Below, one piece after another: positions 27,764 to 36,315 of a stretch of 64,000 nucleotides of DNA. The translations under genes and the position numbers were made by a program. Source of the DNA: Taklimakanibacter sp050246735 (lineage in GTDB: Bacteria; Pseudomonadota; Alphaproteobacteria; Rhizobiales; Aestuariivirgaceae); the NCBI GenBank assembly GCA_050246735.1, contig JBFWVM010000001.1:62001-126000 (forward strand), read 5' to 3'. The notes beneath the pieces were generated by a model, which worked only from the letters and a program-made list of their open reading frames with translations, had not been told where the DNA came from and did no database searches. The number at the start of each line of letters is the position of its first letter. The first letter of the stretch is position 1.

Positions 27764-28357
27764 TCAGAACGGGTTCCAGGTGGGCTCTTTCGAATATTTG
27801 AGGTAGCCCACATTGGCGCCGAGGCGCGCTCCGACGCCGGTCCGGATCGGGGCGAGAATAATGTCTCTGTTCTTCTGGAAATTCACACCAAGCCCACCGA
27901 CCAGATAGGCCGAACCCTCCACTCCGCCGAAGCGCTCGTTGTAGATGTCACGCGGCGTCGAGGAATTGTAGACCAGCACGAGTGCCCGCGAGCCGTTGCC
28001 GCCGAAATCGAACCCGATGGACGGCCCCTGCCAATAGATCTTAAAGCGCGGGCCGCGCTTGTAGTAGATGACCCCTTCGCCATAGCGCAGGCCGCCGATG
28101 ATCGCGCCCGATCCTTCCTCGCCCACGATATAGGCGGTGGGCTCGCCCTGGCTCGAGAACACATATTCGACCGCTTCGGCGAGGCCGCGCGTCGTCTTGC
28201 CGAAGAATTTCTGCCCGGCCATGATGATCTCTTCGGATGAATAGGTGTCATCCTTGCGCCCGGTGGCCGCTTCGGCGCCGGCGAGGCCTCCCATGCCGGC
28301 GGCCAGACCAAATCCCACAAGCCGCAAAGCCTGGCGGCGATCGATAAATCTGCTCAT
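27764..28357 (-). CDS. DUF1134-family exported protein
   Basis: 197 aa from ATG at 28357, with GAGGAG six bases upstream. A twin-arginine-like DRRQALRLVGFG leads a hydrophobic segment ending AGAEAA. The body is Gly/Tyr-rich and fits DUF1134: QKFFGKTTRGLAEAVEYVF, then GPSIGFDFGGNGSRALVLVYN. DUF1134 proteins are conserved alphaproteobacterial periplasmic proteins with a putative ligand-binding fold (related to YSC84/BON-type lipid binding), function unproven. Confidence 0.82.
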   Translation of the reverse strand: MSRFIDRRQALRLVGFGLAAGMGGLAGAEAATGRKDDTYSSEEIIMAGQKFFGKTTRGLAEAVEYVFSSQGEPTAYIVGEEGSGAIIGGLRYGEGVIYYKRGPRFKIYWQGPSIGFDFGGNGSRALVLVYNSSTPRDIYNERFGGVEGSAYLVGGLGVNFQKNRDIILAPIRTGVGARLGANVGYLKYSKEPTWNPF

Positions 28358-28550
28358 GACAAACTCCTCAGCACGTCCCGCCACCGGCAGATTCCGCGAA
28401 GCGGCTACCTCACCATCCGAACTGCCTGAATCCCACCTGTATGGCGGCGCACTCTAGGGGCAGCTTGTGGCAGCTTTGAGTCGCGGATCAGGCTCGCCCA
28501 AAGTGGCGCTTTTTTGGTTAACAGGCCGCTAAGGCGGACCGTTTTCCGCC

Positions 28551-29348
28551 TCAGGCGCCTCGCGCGATGAAGGCCGGATTGTCGTAGCCGCGCCCGGCCT
28601 TGCCATAGGTCAGGGGTTCGCCCGTCTCGGTCTCCACATGCCCGCCGGCGGCGGCGAGGACGGCGTGCCCTGCCGCCGTGTCCCACTCCATCGTGCGGCC
28701 GAAACGGGGATAGAGGTCCGCCTCGCCCGAGGCCAGGAGGCAGAATTTGAGCGAGGAGCCGGCCGAGACCACTTTCGGGGCCCCGAGGCATTTGAGATAG
28801 GCCTCGGTGCGCTCGTCGCGGTGCGAGCGGCTGGCGACGACGACTGGCCCGAGGGGAGGAGCCTTGCGGGCCCTGAGAAGGCGCCAGTCGAGGGAAGCGG
28901 CACCGGCTTCAGGCTCGCTGCGCGCCTCGTAGGCGCCGGCGCCCATCTCGCCGCAGAAGACGCGCCCCAGAGCGGGCGCCAGCACGACCCCTGCAAGGGG
29001 TGCCGCTTCGGCGATGAGCGCGATATTGACGGTGAATTCACCATTGCGGCTGAGGAACTCCTTGGTTCCATCGAGCGGATCGACGAGATAGAACCGGCCG
29101 GCGACCTCGGGGATCATTCCCGCCGCCGCCGCCTCCTCGGAAATCACCGGCGTCGCCGGGTCGAGCTGCTTCAGACCGGCAAGAATGATGGTCTCGGCGA
29201 CTTCGTCGGCCTCGGTCACGGGCGTCAGGTCGCTCTTCTGATGCGCGACGAGCGGGCCGGCATAGATGGCCATGATCTCGCGGCCGGCGGCCACGGCGAG
29301 ATCGGCCAGGGCCAGCAGGCGCGCCGAGGGACGGATTTTCGCGGTCAT
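28551..29348 (-). CDS. cysQ: 3'(2'),5'-bisphosphate nucleotidase CysQ
   Basis: 265 aa from ATG at 29348; an alternative start at 29387 adds 13 residues. Inositol-monophosphatase-family metal sites are intact: SDLTPVTEADE, ISEEA, DPLDGTKEF and WDTAAGHAVL. The TKEF variant after DPLDG is typical of CysQ. CysQ hydrolyses 3'-phosphoadenosine 5'-phosphate left over from sulfate activation. It is divergent from chpT. Confidence 0.9.
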   Translation of the reverse strand: MTAKIRPSARLLALADLAVAAGREIMAIYAGPLVAHQKSDLTPVTEADEVAETIILAGLKQLDPATPVISEEAAAAGMIPEVAGRFYLVDPLDGTKEFLSRNGEFTVNIALIAEAAPLAGVVLAPALGRVFCGEMGAGAYEARSEPEAGAASLDWRLLRARKAPPLGPVVVASRSHRDERTEAYLKCLGAPKVVSAGSSLKFCLLASGEADLYPRFGRTMEWDTAAGHAVLAAAGGHVETETGEPLTYGKAGRGYDNPAFIARGA

Positions 29349-29451
29349 GATGGCGCCCGCTATGCCTTTCCGGCCGCCGACGGTCAATGCGGAATTGTTG
29401 CGGCCGATCTGGTAAAACAGAGGACCGAATCACCGCCAGGAAAGTCAGCCG

Positions 29452-30108
29452 ATGCAGCCGAGCCATTTGAGCGATCTCGATCTTGCCGCCCTTCTGTGCA
29501 GCCGTGTCTGTCATGACGTCATCTCGCCGGTGGGCGCTATCACCAACGGACTAGAACTGCTCGAGGTCGAGGACGACGAGGCGATGCGCGGCATGGCGAT
29601 GGAGCTGGTGCGCAAGTCGGCGAAGCAGGCCTCGGCGAAACTCAAGTTCTGCCGCATCGCCTTCGGAGCGGCAGGTTCGGCCGGCGCCATCATCGACATG
29701 GGCGAGGCCGGCGACGTCGCCCAGGCGTTCGTCGGCGAGGAGAAGGTCAGGCTCGAGTGGCTGGTGCCGCGCGAGAACCGGCCCAAGCAGCAGGTCAAGC
29801 TCCTGCTCAACATGATGCTGATCGCCATGGGCTCGATCCCGCGCGGCGGCGTGGTGAAGGCCGAGGCCGTCGATGGCGGCTTCGCGGTGAGGGCGAGCGG
29901 CGAGGGCGCCAGGATCTTCGAGAAGACCGAGCAGGTGCTCAACAGCTCGATGCAGCTCGAAGAGATCGATGCACGGCTGATCCAGCCCTATTATACGAAG
30001 CGGCTCGCGGAAGCCGCCGGCATGCCGCTCTCGCTCGCCCTGGATGGCGCCGATGTGGTGGTGAGCGCCGCCGCCGACATCGCCAAGCCGATCGCGGCTA
30101 CCGCATAG
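29452..30108 (+). CDS. chpT: Histidine phosphotransferase ChpT
   Basis: 218 aa, the usual length. The phosphorylated histidine is His21 in SRVCHDVISPVGAI, within the DHp helical hairpin; the remainder is a degenerate GHKL-like domain without ATP-binding motifs. ChpT takes phosphate from CckA and passes it to CtrA and CpdR, controlling cell-cycle transcription and CtrA proteolysis. Its target CtrA is 2.6 kb downstream, separated by the tungstate transporter. Confidence 0.92.
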   Translation: MQPSHLSDLDLAALLCSRVCHDVISPVGAITNGLELLEVEDDEAMRGMAMELVRKSAKQASAKLKFCRIAFGAAGSAGAIIDMGEAGDVAQAFVGEEKVRLEWLVPRENRPKQQVKLLLNMMLIAMGSIPRGGVVKAEAVDGGFAVRASGEGARIFEKTEQVLNSSMQLEEIDARLIQPYYTKRLAEAAGMPLSLALDGADVVVSAAADIAKPIAATA

Positions 30109-30350
30109 TCCCGCCCCGCCCGACCCCGCGAGGCGGCATCGAAGACGCGCCGTCATGCAACGCGGCGCAGGGACCGGGCGACGACTACGAACAGGGTGGT
30201 TGAAAAGACGAGACAACGAGCGCTGGCCCGAAGAGCGCGTGTCCGATTGTGGCCACGTCGCGCGCCGCGGCCGGCCGATGCATATCCGGGCCGAGCCCGA
30301 TGATTTGACAGGAATGGAATGATTGCGGACAAACGCGGCTGGAGGTGACG

Positions 30351-31043
30351 ATGTCCGACGGCCTGAGCGCCTGGGAGATGATCTTGAGCGGCGACGCGAC
30401 GCTTTACGCCATCGTGCGGCTGTCGCTGGCCGTCAGCCTGTCGGCGGTGGCGATCGCGATGCTGGCGGGACTGCCGCTGGGCGCCGCGCTTGCGCTCACC
30501 CGGTTCCGCGGCCGCACGGCATTGGTCGTGCTTCTCAACGGCTTCATGGGCCTGCCGCCGGTGGTCGTCGGCCTGACCGTCTTTCTTCTCCTGTCGCGGT
30601 CGGGGCCGCTCGGCGCTCTGGGCATCCTGTTCACGCCGCTTGCCATGGCGATCGCCCAAGCCCTGCTTGTCGTGCCGATCATTGCCTCGCTGTCGCGCCA
30701 GACGATAGAGGATCTGTGGCACGAATACCGCGACGAGCTGACGGCCATGAAGGTCGGGCCGGCCGGCCGCATGGCGACGCTTCTGTGGGACGGCCGTTTC
30801 AGCCTGCTCACCGCACTTCTGGCCGGTTTCGGACGCGCCGCCGCCGAAGTCGGCACGGTCATGATCGTCGGAGGCAATATCGACGGCTTCACCCGCACCA
30901 TGACCACCACGATCGCGCTCGAGACCTCCAAAGGCAACCTGCCGCTCGCCATGGGACTGGGCATCGTTCTGATTGCGCTCATCGTGGCGATCAACGCGGT
31001 CGCCTGGGGCGTGCGGGTCTGGTCGGAGCAGCGGGCCGGCTGA
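30351..31043 (+). CDS. tupB: Tungstate ABC transporter permease TupB
   Basis: 230 aa from ATG at 30351 with GGAGGTG just upstream; GTG at 30345 is the alternative. About five membrane helices are visible, and the coupling segment is MKVGPAGRMATLLWDGR. RAAAEVGTVMIVGGNIDG is the typical TupB segment. It is first of three co-oriented genes (permease, ATPase, binding protein), an order found for Tup systems. It supports tungstate-specific import for tungsto-enzymes; molybdate cannot be excluded. Confidence 0.87.
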   Translation: MSDGLSAWEMILSGDATLYAIVRLSLAVSLSAVAIAMLAGLPLGAALALTRFRGRTALVVLLNGFMGLPPVVVGLTVFLLLSRSGPLGALGILFTPLAMAIAQALLVVPIIASLSRQTIEDLWHEYRDELTAMKVGPAGRMATLLWDGRFSLLTALLAGFGRAAAEVGTVMIVGGNIDGFTRTMTTTIALETSKGNLPLAMGLGIVLIALIVAINAVAWGVRVWSEQRAG

Positions 31044-31044
31044 G

Positions 31045-31767
<723 letters not shown>

Positions 31768-31787
31768 ACAGCACATAGGAGTTTGCA

Positions 31788-32624
31788 TTGTTGAACCGTC
31801 GCTTCTTTTCCGCGCTCGCCGCGCTGACGCTCCTGGTTGCGGGCAGCTTCGCCGCCGCCGCGCAGGACAAATCGATCGTGGTCGCCTCGACCACCTCGAC
31901 GCAGGACTCCGGCCTGTTCGATTATCTTCTGCCGCTGTTCAAGGCCAGGACCGGCATCGATGTGAAGGTGATCGCGCAAGGGACCGGGCAGGCGCTCGAC
32001 ACGGCGCGGCGCGGCGACGCCGACGTCGTGTTCGTCCACGCCAAGGCGCAGGAAGAAAAGTTCCTGAGCGAGGGTTTCGGCGTCAAGCGCTACGACGTCA
32101 TGTACAACGACTTCGTGCTGGTCGGGCCGAAGAGCGATCCGGCCGGCGTCAAGGGCACCACGGACATCACCGCCGCCTTCGAGGCCATACGCGCCAAAAA
32201 GGCGCCGTTCGTCTCGCGCGGAGACAGGTCGGGCACCCATAGCGCCGAGCTCAAGCTGTGGAAGGCGGCGGGCATCGACATCGACAAGGCCAAGGGCGAA
32301 TGGTATCGCGACATCGGCCAGGGCATGGGTGCCGCCCTCAACACGGCGAGCGCCATGAACGCCTACGTGCTTTCCGACCGTGGGACGTGGCTGTCGTTCA
32401 AGAACCGCGGCGACCTCGAAATCGTGGTCGAGGGCGACAAGCGGCTGTTCAACCAGTACGGCGTCATGCTGGTCAATCCGGAAAAATTCCCGACGGTGAA
32501 GGCCGATCTCGGCCAGAGCTTCATCGACTATCTCGTGTCCGACGAAGGCCAGAAGGCGATCTCCGAATACAGGATCGACGGCCAGCAGCTGTTCTTCCCC
32601 AACGCCGCCGGCGATCCGTCCTGA
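31788..32624 (+). CDS. tupA: Tungstate-binding periplasmic protein TupA
   Basis: 278 aa from TTG at 31788, seven bases after AGGAG. A signal peptide spans residues 1-25 (LTLLVAGSFAAAA). The mature start VVASTTSTQDSGLFDYLLP and the later SRGDRSGTHSAELKLW are the TupA oxyanion-binding signatures; TTSTQDSG in particular marks the tungstate family. It should bind WO4(2-) with high affinity and deliver it to TupBC. The location inside the chpT-ctrA interval is unexpected. Confidence 0.92.
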   Translation: MLNRRFFSALAALTLLVAGSFAAAAQDKSIVVASTTSTQDSGLFDYLLPLFKARTGIDVKVIAQGTGQALDTARRGDADVVFVHAKAQEEKFLSEGFGVKRYDVMYNDFVLVGPKSDPAGVKGTTDITAAFEAIRAKKAPFVSRGDRSGTHSAELKLWKAAGIDIDKAKGEWYRDIGQGMGAALNTASAMNAYVLSDRGTWLSFKNRGDLEIVVEGDKRLFNQYGVMLVNPEKFPTVKADLGQSFIDYLVSDEGQKAISEYRIDGQQLFFPNAAGDPS

Positions 32625-32680
32625 TCTCGTCAGGCCGCCGGCGGGACGCTCATCCGTCCGGCGCCGGACAGGTCCATGGC

Positions 32681-32714
32681 AAAAAACAATCCCGGCGCCG
32701 CGCGGCGCCGGGAT
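32681..32714 (-). terminator. Terminator of ctrA
   Basis: A 12-bp perfect stem, atcccggcgccg/cggcgccgggat (32689-32714), is followed leftward by TG and a run of six T (32686-32681). It lies 36 bases past the ctrA stop and also sits behind tupA, for which it would be a hairpin without a T run. Confidence 0.85.
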
Positions 32715-32749
32715 CCTTCAACCCTTCTGCTCCCCGGCGAAACCCTGAC

Positions 32750-33460
32750 CTAAGCGCTCTCGCGCATGTCGTCGTCTTCCTGCGGCGCCCCTTCGCGCAG
32801 GACATAGCCGCGTCCCCACACCGTCTCGATGAAGTTCTTGCCGCCCGCGGCGGTGGCAAGCTTCTTGCGCAATTTGCAGATGAACACGTCGATGATCTTG
32901 AGCTCCGGCTCGTCCATGCCGCCATAGAGATGATTGAGGAACATCTCCTTGGTGAGGGTGGTGCCCTTGCGCAGCGAGAGCAGCTCCAGCATCTGGTATT
33001 CCTTGCCGGTCAGGTGCACCCGCTGGCCGCCGACCTCGACGGTCTTGGTGTCGAGATTGACCAGCAGGTCGCCGGTGGTGATGACCGACTGGGCATGGCC
33101 CTTGGAACGGCGCACCACGGCGTGGATGCGCGCCACGAGCTCGTCCTTGTGGAAGGGCTTCGTCATGTAGTCGTCGGCGCCGAAGCCCAGGCCGCGCACC
33201 TTGTCCTCGATGCCGGCGAGGCCGGACAGGATGAGGATCGGCGTGTTGACCTTGCTGACGCGCAGCGTCTTCAGCACCTCGTAGCCCGACATGTCGGGGA
33301 GATTGAGATCGAGAAGGATGATGTCATAGTCGTAGAGCTTGCCGAGATCGACGCCCTCTTCGCCGAGATCGGTGGTATAGACATTGAAACCTTCCGACTT
33401 GAGCATCAGCTCGATGCTCTGGGCCGTCGCTGTATCGTCCTCGATCAGCAGAACTCTCAT
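32750..33460 (-). CDS. ctrA: Cell-cycle response regulator CtrA
   Basis: 236 aa from ATG at 33460 with AAGGGGA upstream. The receiver domain has Asp51 as phosphoacceptor (LLDLNLPDMSG), with Asp8/Asp9 and Lys near residue 104 in YMTKPF. The OmpR-type winged helix includes LTGKEYQMLELLSLRKG, KEMFLNHLYGG and IIDVFICKLRKKL, near-identical to CtrA of other alphaproteobacteria. It is the master regulator of the cell cycle and motility. The tail is acidic (EDDDMRESA) rather than ending in a clear double alanine, although it does end in Ala. Confidence 0.96.
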   Translation of the reverse strand: MRVLLIEDDTATAQSIELMLKSEGFNVYTTDLGEEGVDLGKLYDYDIILLDLNLPDMSGYEVLKTLRVSKVNTPILILSGLAGIEDKVRGLGFGADDYMTKPFHKDELVARIHAVVRRSKGHAQSVITTGDLLVNLDTKTVEVGGQRVHLTGKEYQMLELLSLRKGTTLTKEMFLNHLYGGMDEPELKIIDVFICKLRKKLATAAGGKNFIETVWGRGYVLREGAPQEDDDMRESA

Positions 33461-33537
33461 GCGTATCCCCTTCATCCGCCCCGGACTGCGACGTTTCCGG
33501 CTGGCGGGACCAAGCAGCCCTGGCCGTGAAACGGTCA

Positions 33538-33699
33538 GTTAACATTGATCGTTAACATACGCCCGGAAAGGTTAACAAAATCTAATCCGGCTGATTCAGA
33601 CTTATTGTCTCTCAATTCCTAAAGTCCCGGTTTACCCGGTCTTAAGGTTACGTGCCCAAGATAACCCGTCGGAGGGCGAATCTTCAAATTAGTTGATTC
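33538..33699. promoter_or_regulatory. ctrA/fliJ divergent control region with CtrA half-sites and GANTC sites
   Basis: Three GTTAAC hexamers (33538-33543, 33551-33556, 33571-33576) contain the TTAAC half-site of CtrA. The spacings (9 and 16 bases between TTAA cores) are not the canonical seven. Three GANTC sites (33593-33597, 33678-33682, 33695-33699) are potential CcrM methylation sites, which regulate ctrA in Caulobacter. The region is AT-rich compared with its surroundings. Confidence 0.6.
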
Positions 33700-33769
33700 G
33701 TTCCCTCATGCCTAGGGAACGCCTGAAACGGCCTTGCCGGGCGCCGTGTGTCGAGTAAAAGAGGGATCT

Positions 33770-34165
33770 ATGCGTTCGTCACGAGAGACGCTTCTCAGGC
33801 TGCACCGCTTCCGGACCGAAGAAAAACGGCGGCAGGTCGCCGATATCGAGGCGATGATCGCCGATCTCATGCGCAAATACGACGATCTCGACGCCCAGAT
33901 GAAGATCGAGGAGCAGCGCACCGGCGTGAACGATCCCGCCCATTTCAACTATTCCATGGCCGCCAAGTCGACCAGGGCCAGGCGCGACAACATCCTCAAG
34001 ACCGTGGGCGACCTCAAGGACCAGCAGACGGCGGCGCAGGCCCTGCTGCGGGATGAGGAGGCGGAGCTGCGCAAGCTCGAGCTCCTGGCCGAGAAGGAGC
34101 TCGACCACCGGCCCGCCAGCCGGGGAGCCCCCACCGGATTCGCGCCGCGCCAGGCCTTGAGCTGA
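33770..34165 (+). CDS. fliJ: FliJ-like coiled-coil flagellar export protein
   Basis: 131 aa from ATG at 33770 behind GAGGGA. The sequence is charged helical throughout (ETLLRLHRFRTEEKRRQVAD, IEEQRTGVN, LLRDEEAELRKLELL), fitting FliJ, the coiled-coil chaperone/regulator of the flagellar export ATPase. In alphaproteobacteria a FliJ-like gene commonly lies divergent from ctrA, which supports the call. No other flagellar genes are in the window, so an alternative coiled-coil role is possible. Confidence 0.72.
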   Translation: MRSSRETLLRLHRFRTEEKRRQVADIEAMIADLMRKYDDLDAQMKIEEQRTGVNDPAHFNYSMAAKSTRARRDNILKTVGDLKDQQTAAQALLRDEEAELRKLELLAEKELDHRPASRGAPTGFAPRQALS

Positions 34166-34178
34166 ACCGGCCGCCCAT

Positions 34179-34658
34179 GTGACGGCCCCGACCACCCGCT
34201 TCGCCGCCGAAACCGATATCGACGCCGTCGCGCAGCTCCTGCGCGCGATGGACGCCTATTATGGCGATCCTCTTGCAGACCTCGCCGACTATGCCGCAAC
34301 GGTCGCGGCGACGATGGCCGGGCGCGAGGGCACGCGCTTCGCCTTGTGCCTGCACGAGGGCAAGCCGGCGGGTCTCGCCTGTTTCGCGGTGCTGCGCCCG
34401 GGCAAGGGCCTGACCGGCCTGATCTTCGTCAAGGATCTGTTCGTGCGCGCAGAGCTGCAAGGCCGGGGACTGGGACGCGAGCTGATGCGCTTCACAGCCG
34501 CCTTCGCCATGTCGGAAGGCATCGGCCGCATCGATCTCGCCACCGACCGCGGCAATGACCGGGCGCGGAGGCTTTATGAAAGGCTGGGCGGGGTTCTGCG
34601 TCCCGCGGCCTATTATACTTTCCCGCGAAACATTCTCGGAAAGCTTGCAGAAGGCTAG
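34179..34658 (+). CDS. GNAT-family N-acetyltransferase
   Basis: 159 aa from GTG at 34179. The acetyl-CoA loop LQGRGLGRELM and the C-terminal NDRARRLYERLGG (motif B) are conserved, with the LIFVKDLFV beta strand just before. The acceptor is unknown. It is 13 bases downstream of fliJ and its stop shares CTAG with the convergent sulfotransferase-like gene. Confidence 0.87.
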   Translation: MTAPTTRFAAETDIDAVAQLLRAMDAYYGDPLADLADYAATVAATMAGREGTRFALCLHEGKPAGLACFAVLRPGKGLTGLIFVKDLFVRAELQGRGLGRELMRFTAAFAMSEGIGRIDLATDRGNDRARRLYERLGGVLRPAAYYTFPRNILGKLAEG

Positions 34659-35383
34659 AGCTTATGCCGCCGCAAACGCTCGTAGAAGGGGCGTGCCTCA
34701 TCGGCGATCCTGCAAAGCGCGCCGTCGAGCGCGGCGGCTTGCGCCGGGGGCTCGGCAAAGCCCGTCGACTCCCAGACGGCGTTGTACCAATGCGCCGCCC
34801 ACAGTCCGTCGAAGCTCTTGGGTCCCCTGGGCCAGGACAGCATATGCGCATCGAAGGGAACGCCGCAGGCCGCGCAGAGCCTCGTCAGAACGCCGCGCGG
34901 GTCGGCCAGCACGTCGTCGGCATCGACCACCGCCGGCGCGCGTCCCGACTTCTGCGCGACGAGATCGAAGATCTCGGCCTGCTCGACGAAGCCGATGTCG
35001 CGCAGGGTGACGTCGGCCCATTTGCGCGCATAGCTCGCGAGCACGCGCTCCGGACGCCGGATGAGGAAGGCATTGGTGAGGCCCAGGATCCAGGAGCGGT
35101 CGAAACCCCTGAGCATGTGATGGGTCATATGCTTCTGGTAGAAGACGGTCTTGCCGGCGGGCGGCGGCGCCAGGCAGGCGGCGACGAGGCGCGTCCAGTC
35201 GCCGTCATAGGCGGCGATGATCCGATCGCGCAACGGATGGTCGTTGCCGTGGGTCAGGAGCGAAAAAGCGTAGAAGGGCTCGTCCCAGGCGAAGCAGTCG
35301 GGGCGGTTGCCGAAGGCATACATCATCGCGGTCGAGATGTTGCGCGGCCCCGACCACATGGCGATGGTGACCGGCGGCGTCAC
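34655..35383 (-). CDS. Sulfotransferase-like P-loop protein
   Basis: 242 aa from GTG at 35383. The start MWSGPRNISTAMMYAFGNR is a P-loop-like 5'-phosphosulfate motif, with YQKHMTHH and LIRRPERVLASY resembling the 3'-phosphate-binding segment of sulfotransferases. Close homologues, as I recall, are found beside class IV aminotransferases, as here. Actual sulfotransfer is unproven. It overlaps the aminotransferase gene by GTGA and is probably co-translated. Confidence 0.72.
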   Translation of the reverse strand: MTPPVTIAMWSGPRNISTAMMYAFGNRPDCFAWDEPFYAFSLLTHGNDHPLRDRIIAAYDGDWTRLVAACLAPPPAGKTVFYQKHMTHHMLRGFDRSWILGLTNAFLIRRPERVLASYARKWADVTLRDIGFVEQAEIFDLVAQKSGRAPAVVDADDVLADPRGVLTRLCAACGVPFDAHMLSWPRGPKSFDGLWAAHWYNAVWESTGFAEPPAQAAALDGALCRIADEARPFYERLRRHKL

Positions 35384-36315
35384 AGCGCCCGCTTCGCCTC
35401 GCGCCGGGCGAGCGCCTGGTAGAGGCCGGTCAGCCTGGCGGTGATGGGCCCGATCCCTTGCCAGCCGCGCTCTTGCGCGAGCGGATGGGCGACGCCGCGG
35501 CCGTCGATCTCGCGCACCGGGACGAGGCCGGCGAAGGTGCCGGTGACGAAAGCCTCGTCGGCGCCATAGACGTCATAGAGGGAGAACTGCTTCTCGGAGA
35601 CGGGAATGCCGTTCTCCCGGCACACCCGGATGACCGCGCCGCGGGTGATGCCGGGAATGCAGTATTGCCCGCCCGAGGTCCACACCTCGCCGCGCCTGAC
35701 GATGAAGAAATGCGTCGAGTTGCAGGTGGCGACGAAGCCCAGGGGGTCGAGCATCAGGGCCTCGTCGGCGCCGGCATTCATCGCCTGGACGCAGGCGGTG
35801 ACGCAATTGAGCTTGGAATGGGAGTTGAGCTTCTGGTCCTGCACGTCGGGGGCGCCGCGGCGCACATTGACGGTATGGAGCCTGAGGCCCCGGGCCACCA
35901 CCTCGGGGCTTGGCGCCTTCCATTCCGGGATGATCACGACGGTCGCCGGCGAGACGGTGGCGCGCGGATCCTGGTAGGGCGTCGCCTTGACGCCGCGCGT
36001 CACCATCAGGCGGACATGGACGCCGTCGGTCATTCCGTTGGCGTCGAGGCAGGCGAAGAGGCGCTCGACGAGCGCGGCGGGCGCGAGCCCGATGTCCATG
36101 AAGATGGCCTTGGCGCCTTCATAGAGCCGCTCGACATGCTCCTTCAGAAAGGCGACACCGCCGTCATGGACGCGCAGGCCTTCCCATACGCCGTCGCCGA
36201 GGACGAAGCCCGAATCGAACACCGAGACCATGGCCCTGGCGCGCGGATAGAGCTCGCCGTTGATCGAGATCAGGATGTCCTCGTTGCGCGGATCGACATC
36301 GAAGCTTTGCGTCAC
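35380..36315 (-). CDS. Class IV (branched-chain/D-amino acid-type) aminotransferase
   Basis: 311 aa from GTG at 36315. The fold-type IV pattern is clear: VFDSGFVLGDGVWEGLR, the PLP lysine probably in NSHSKLNCV, then EALMLDPLGFVATCNSTHFF and the phosphate-binding PGITRGAVIRV. It transfers amino groups between an amino acid and 2-oxoglutarate; branched-chain and D-amino acids are both possible. It overlaps kefB on one side and the sulfotransferase-like gene on the other, so the four genes from kefF form one coupled operon. Confidence 0.86.
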   Translation of the reverse strand: MTQSFDVDPRNEDILISINGELYPRARAMVSVFDSGFVLGDGVWEGLRVHDGGVAFLKEHVERLYEGAKAIFMDIGLAPAALVERLFACLDANGMTDGVHVRLMVTRGVKATPYQDPRATVSPATVVIIPEWKAPSPEVVARGLRLHTVNVRRGAPDVQDQKLNSHSKLNCVTACVQAMNAGADEALMLDPLGFVATCNSTHFFIVRRGEVWTSGGQYCIPGITRGAVIRVCRENGIPVSEKQFSLYDVYGADEAFVTGTFAGLVPVREIDGRGVAHPLAQERGWQGIGPITARLTGLYQALARREAKRAL

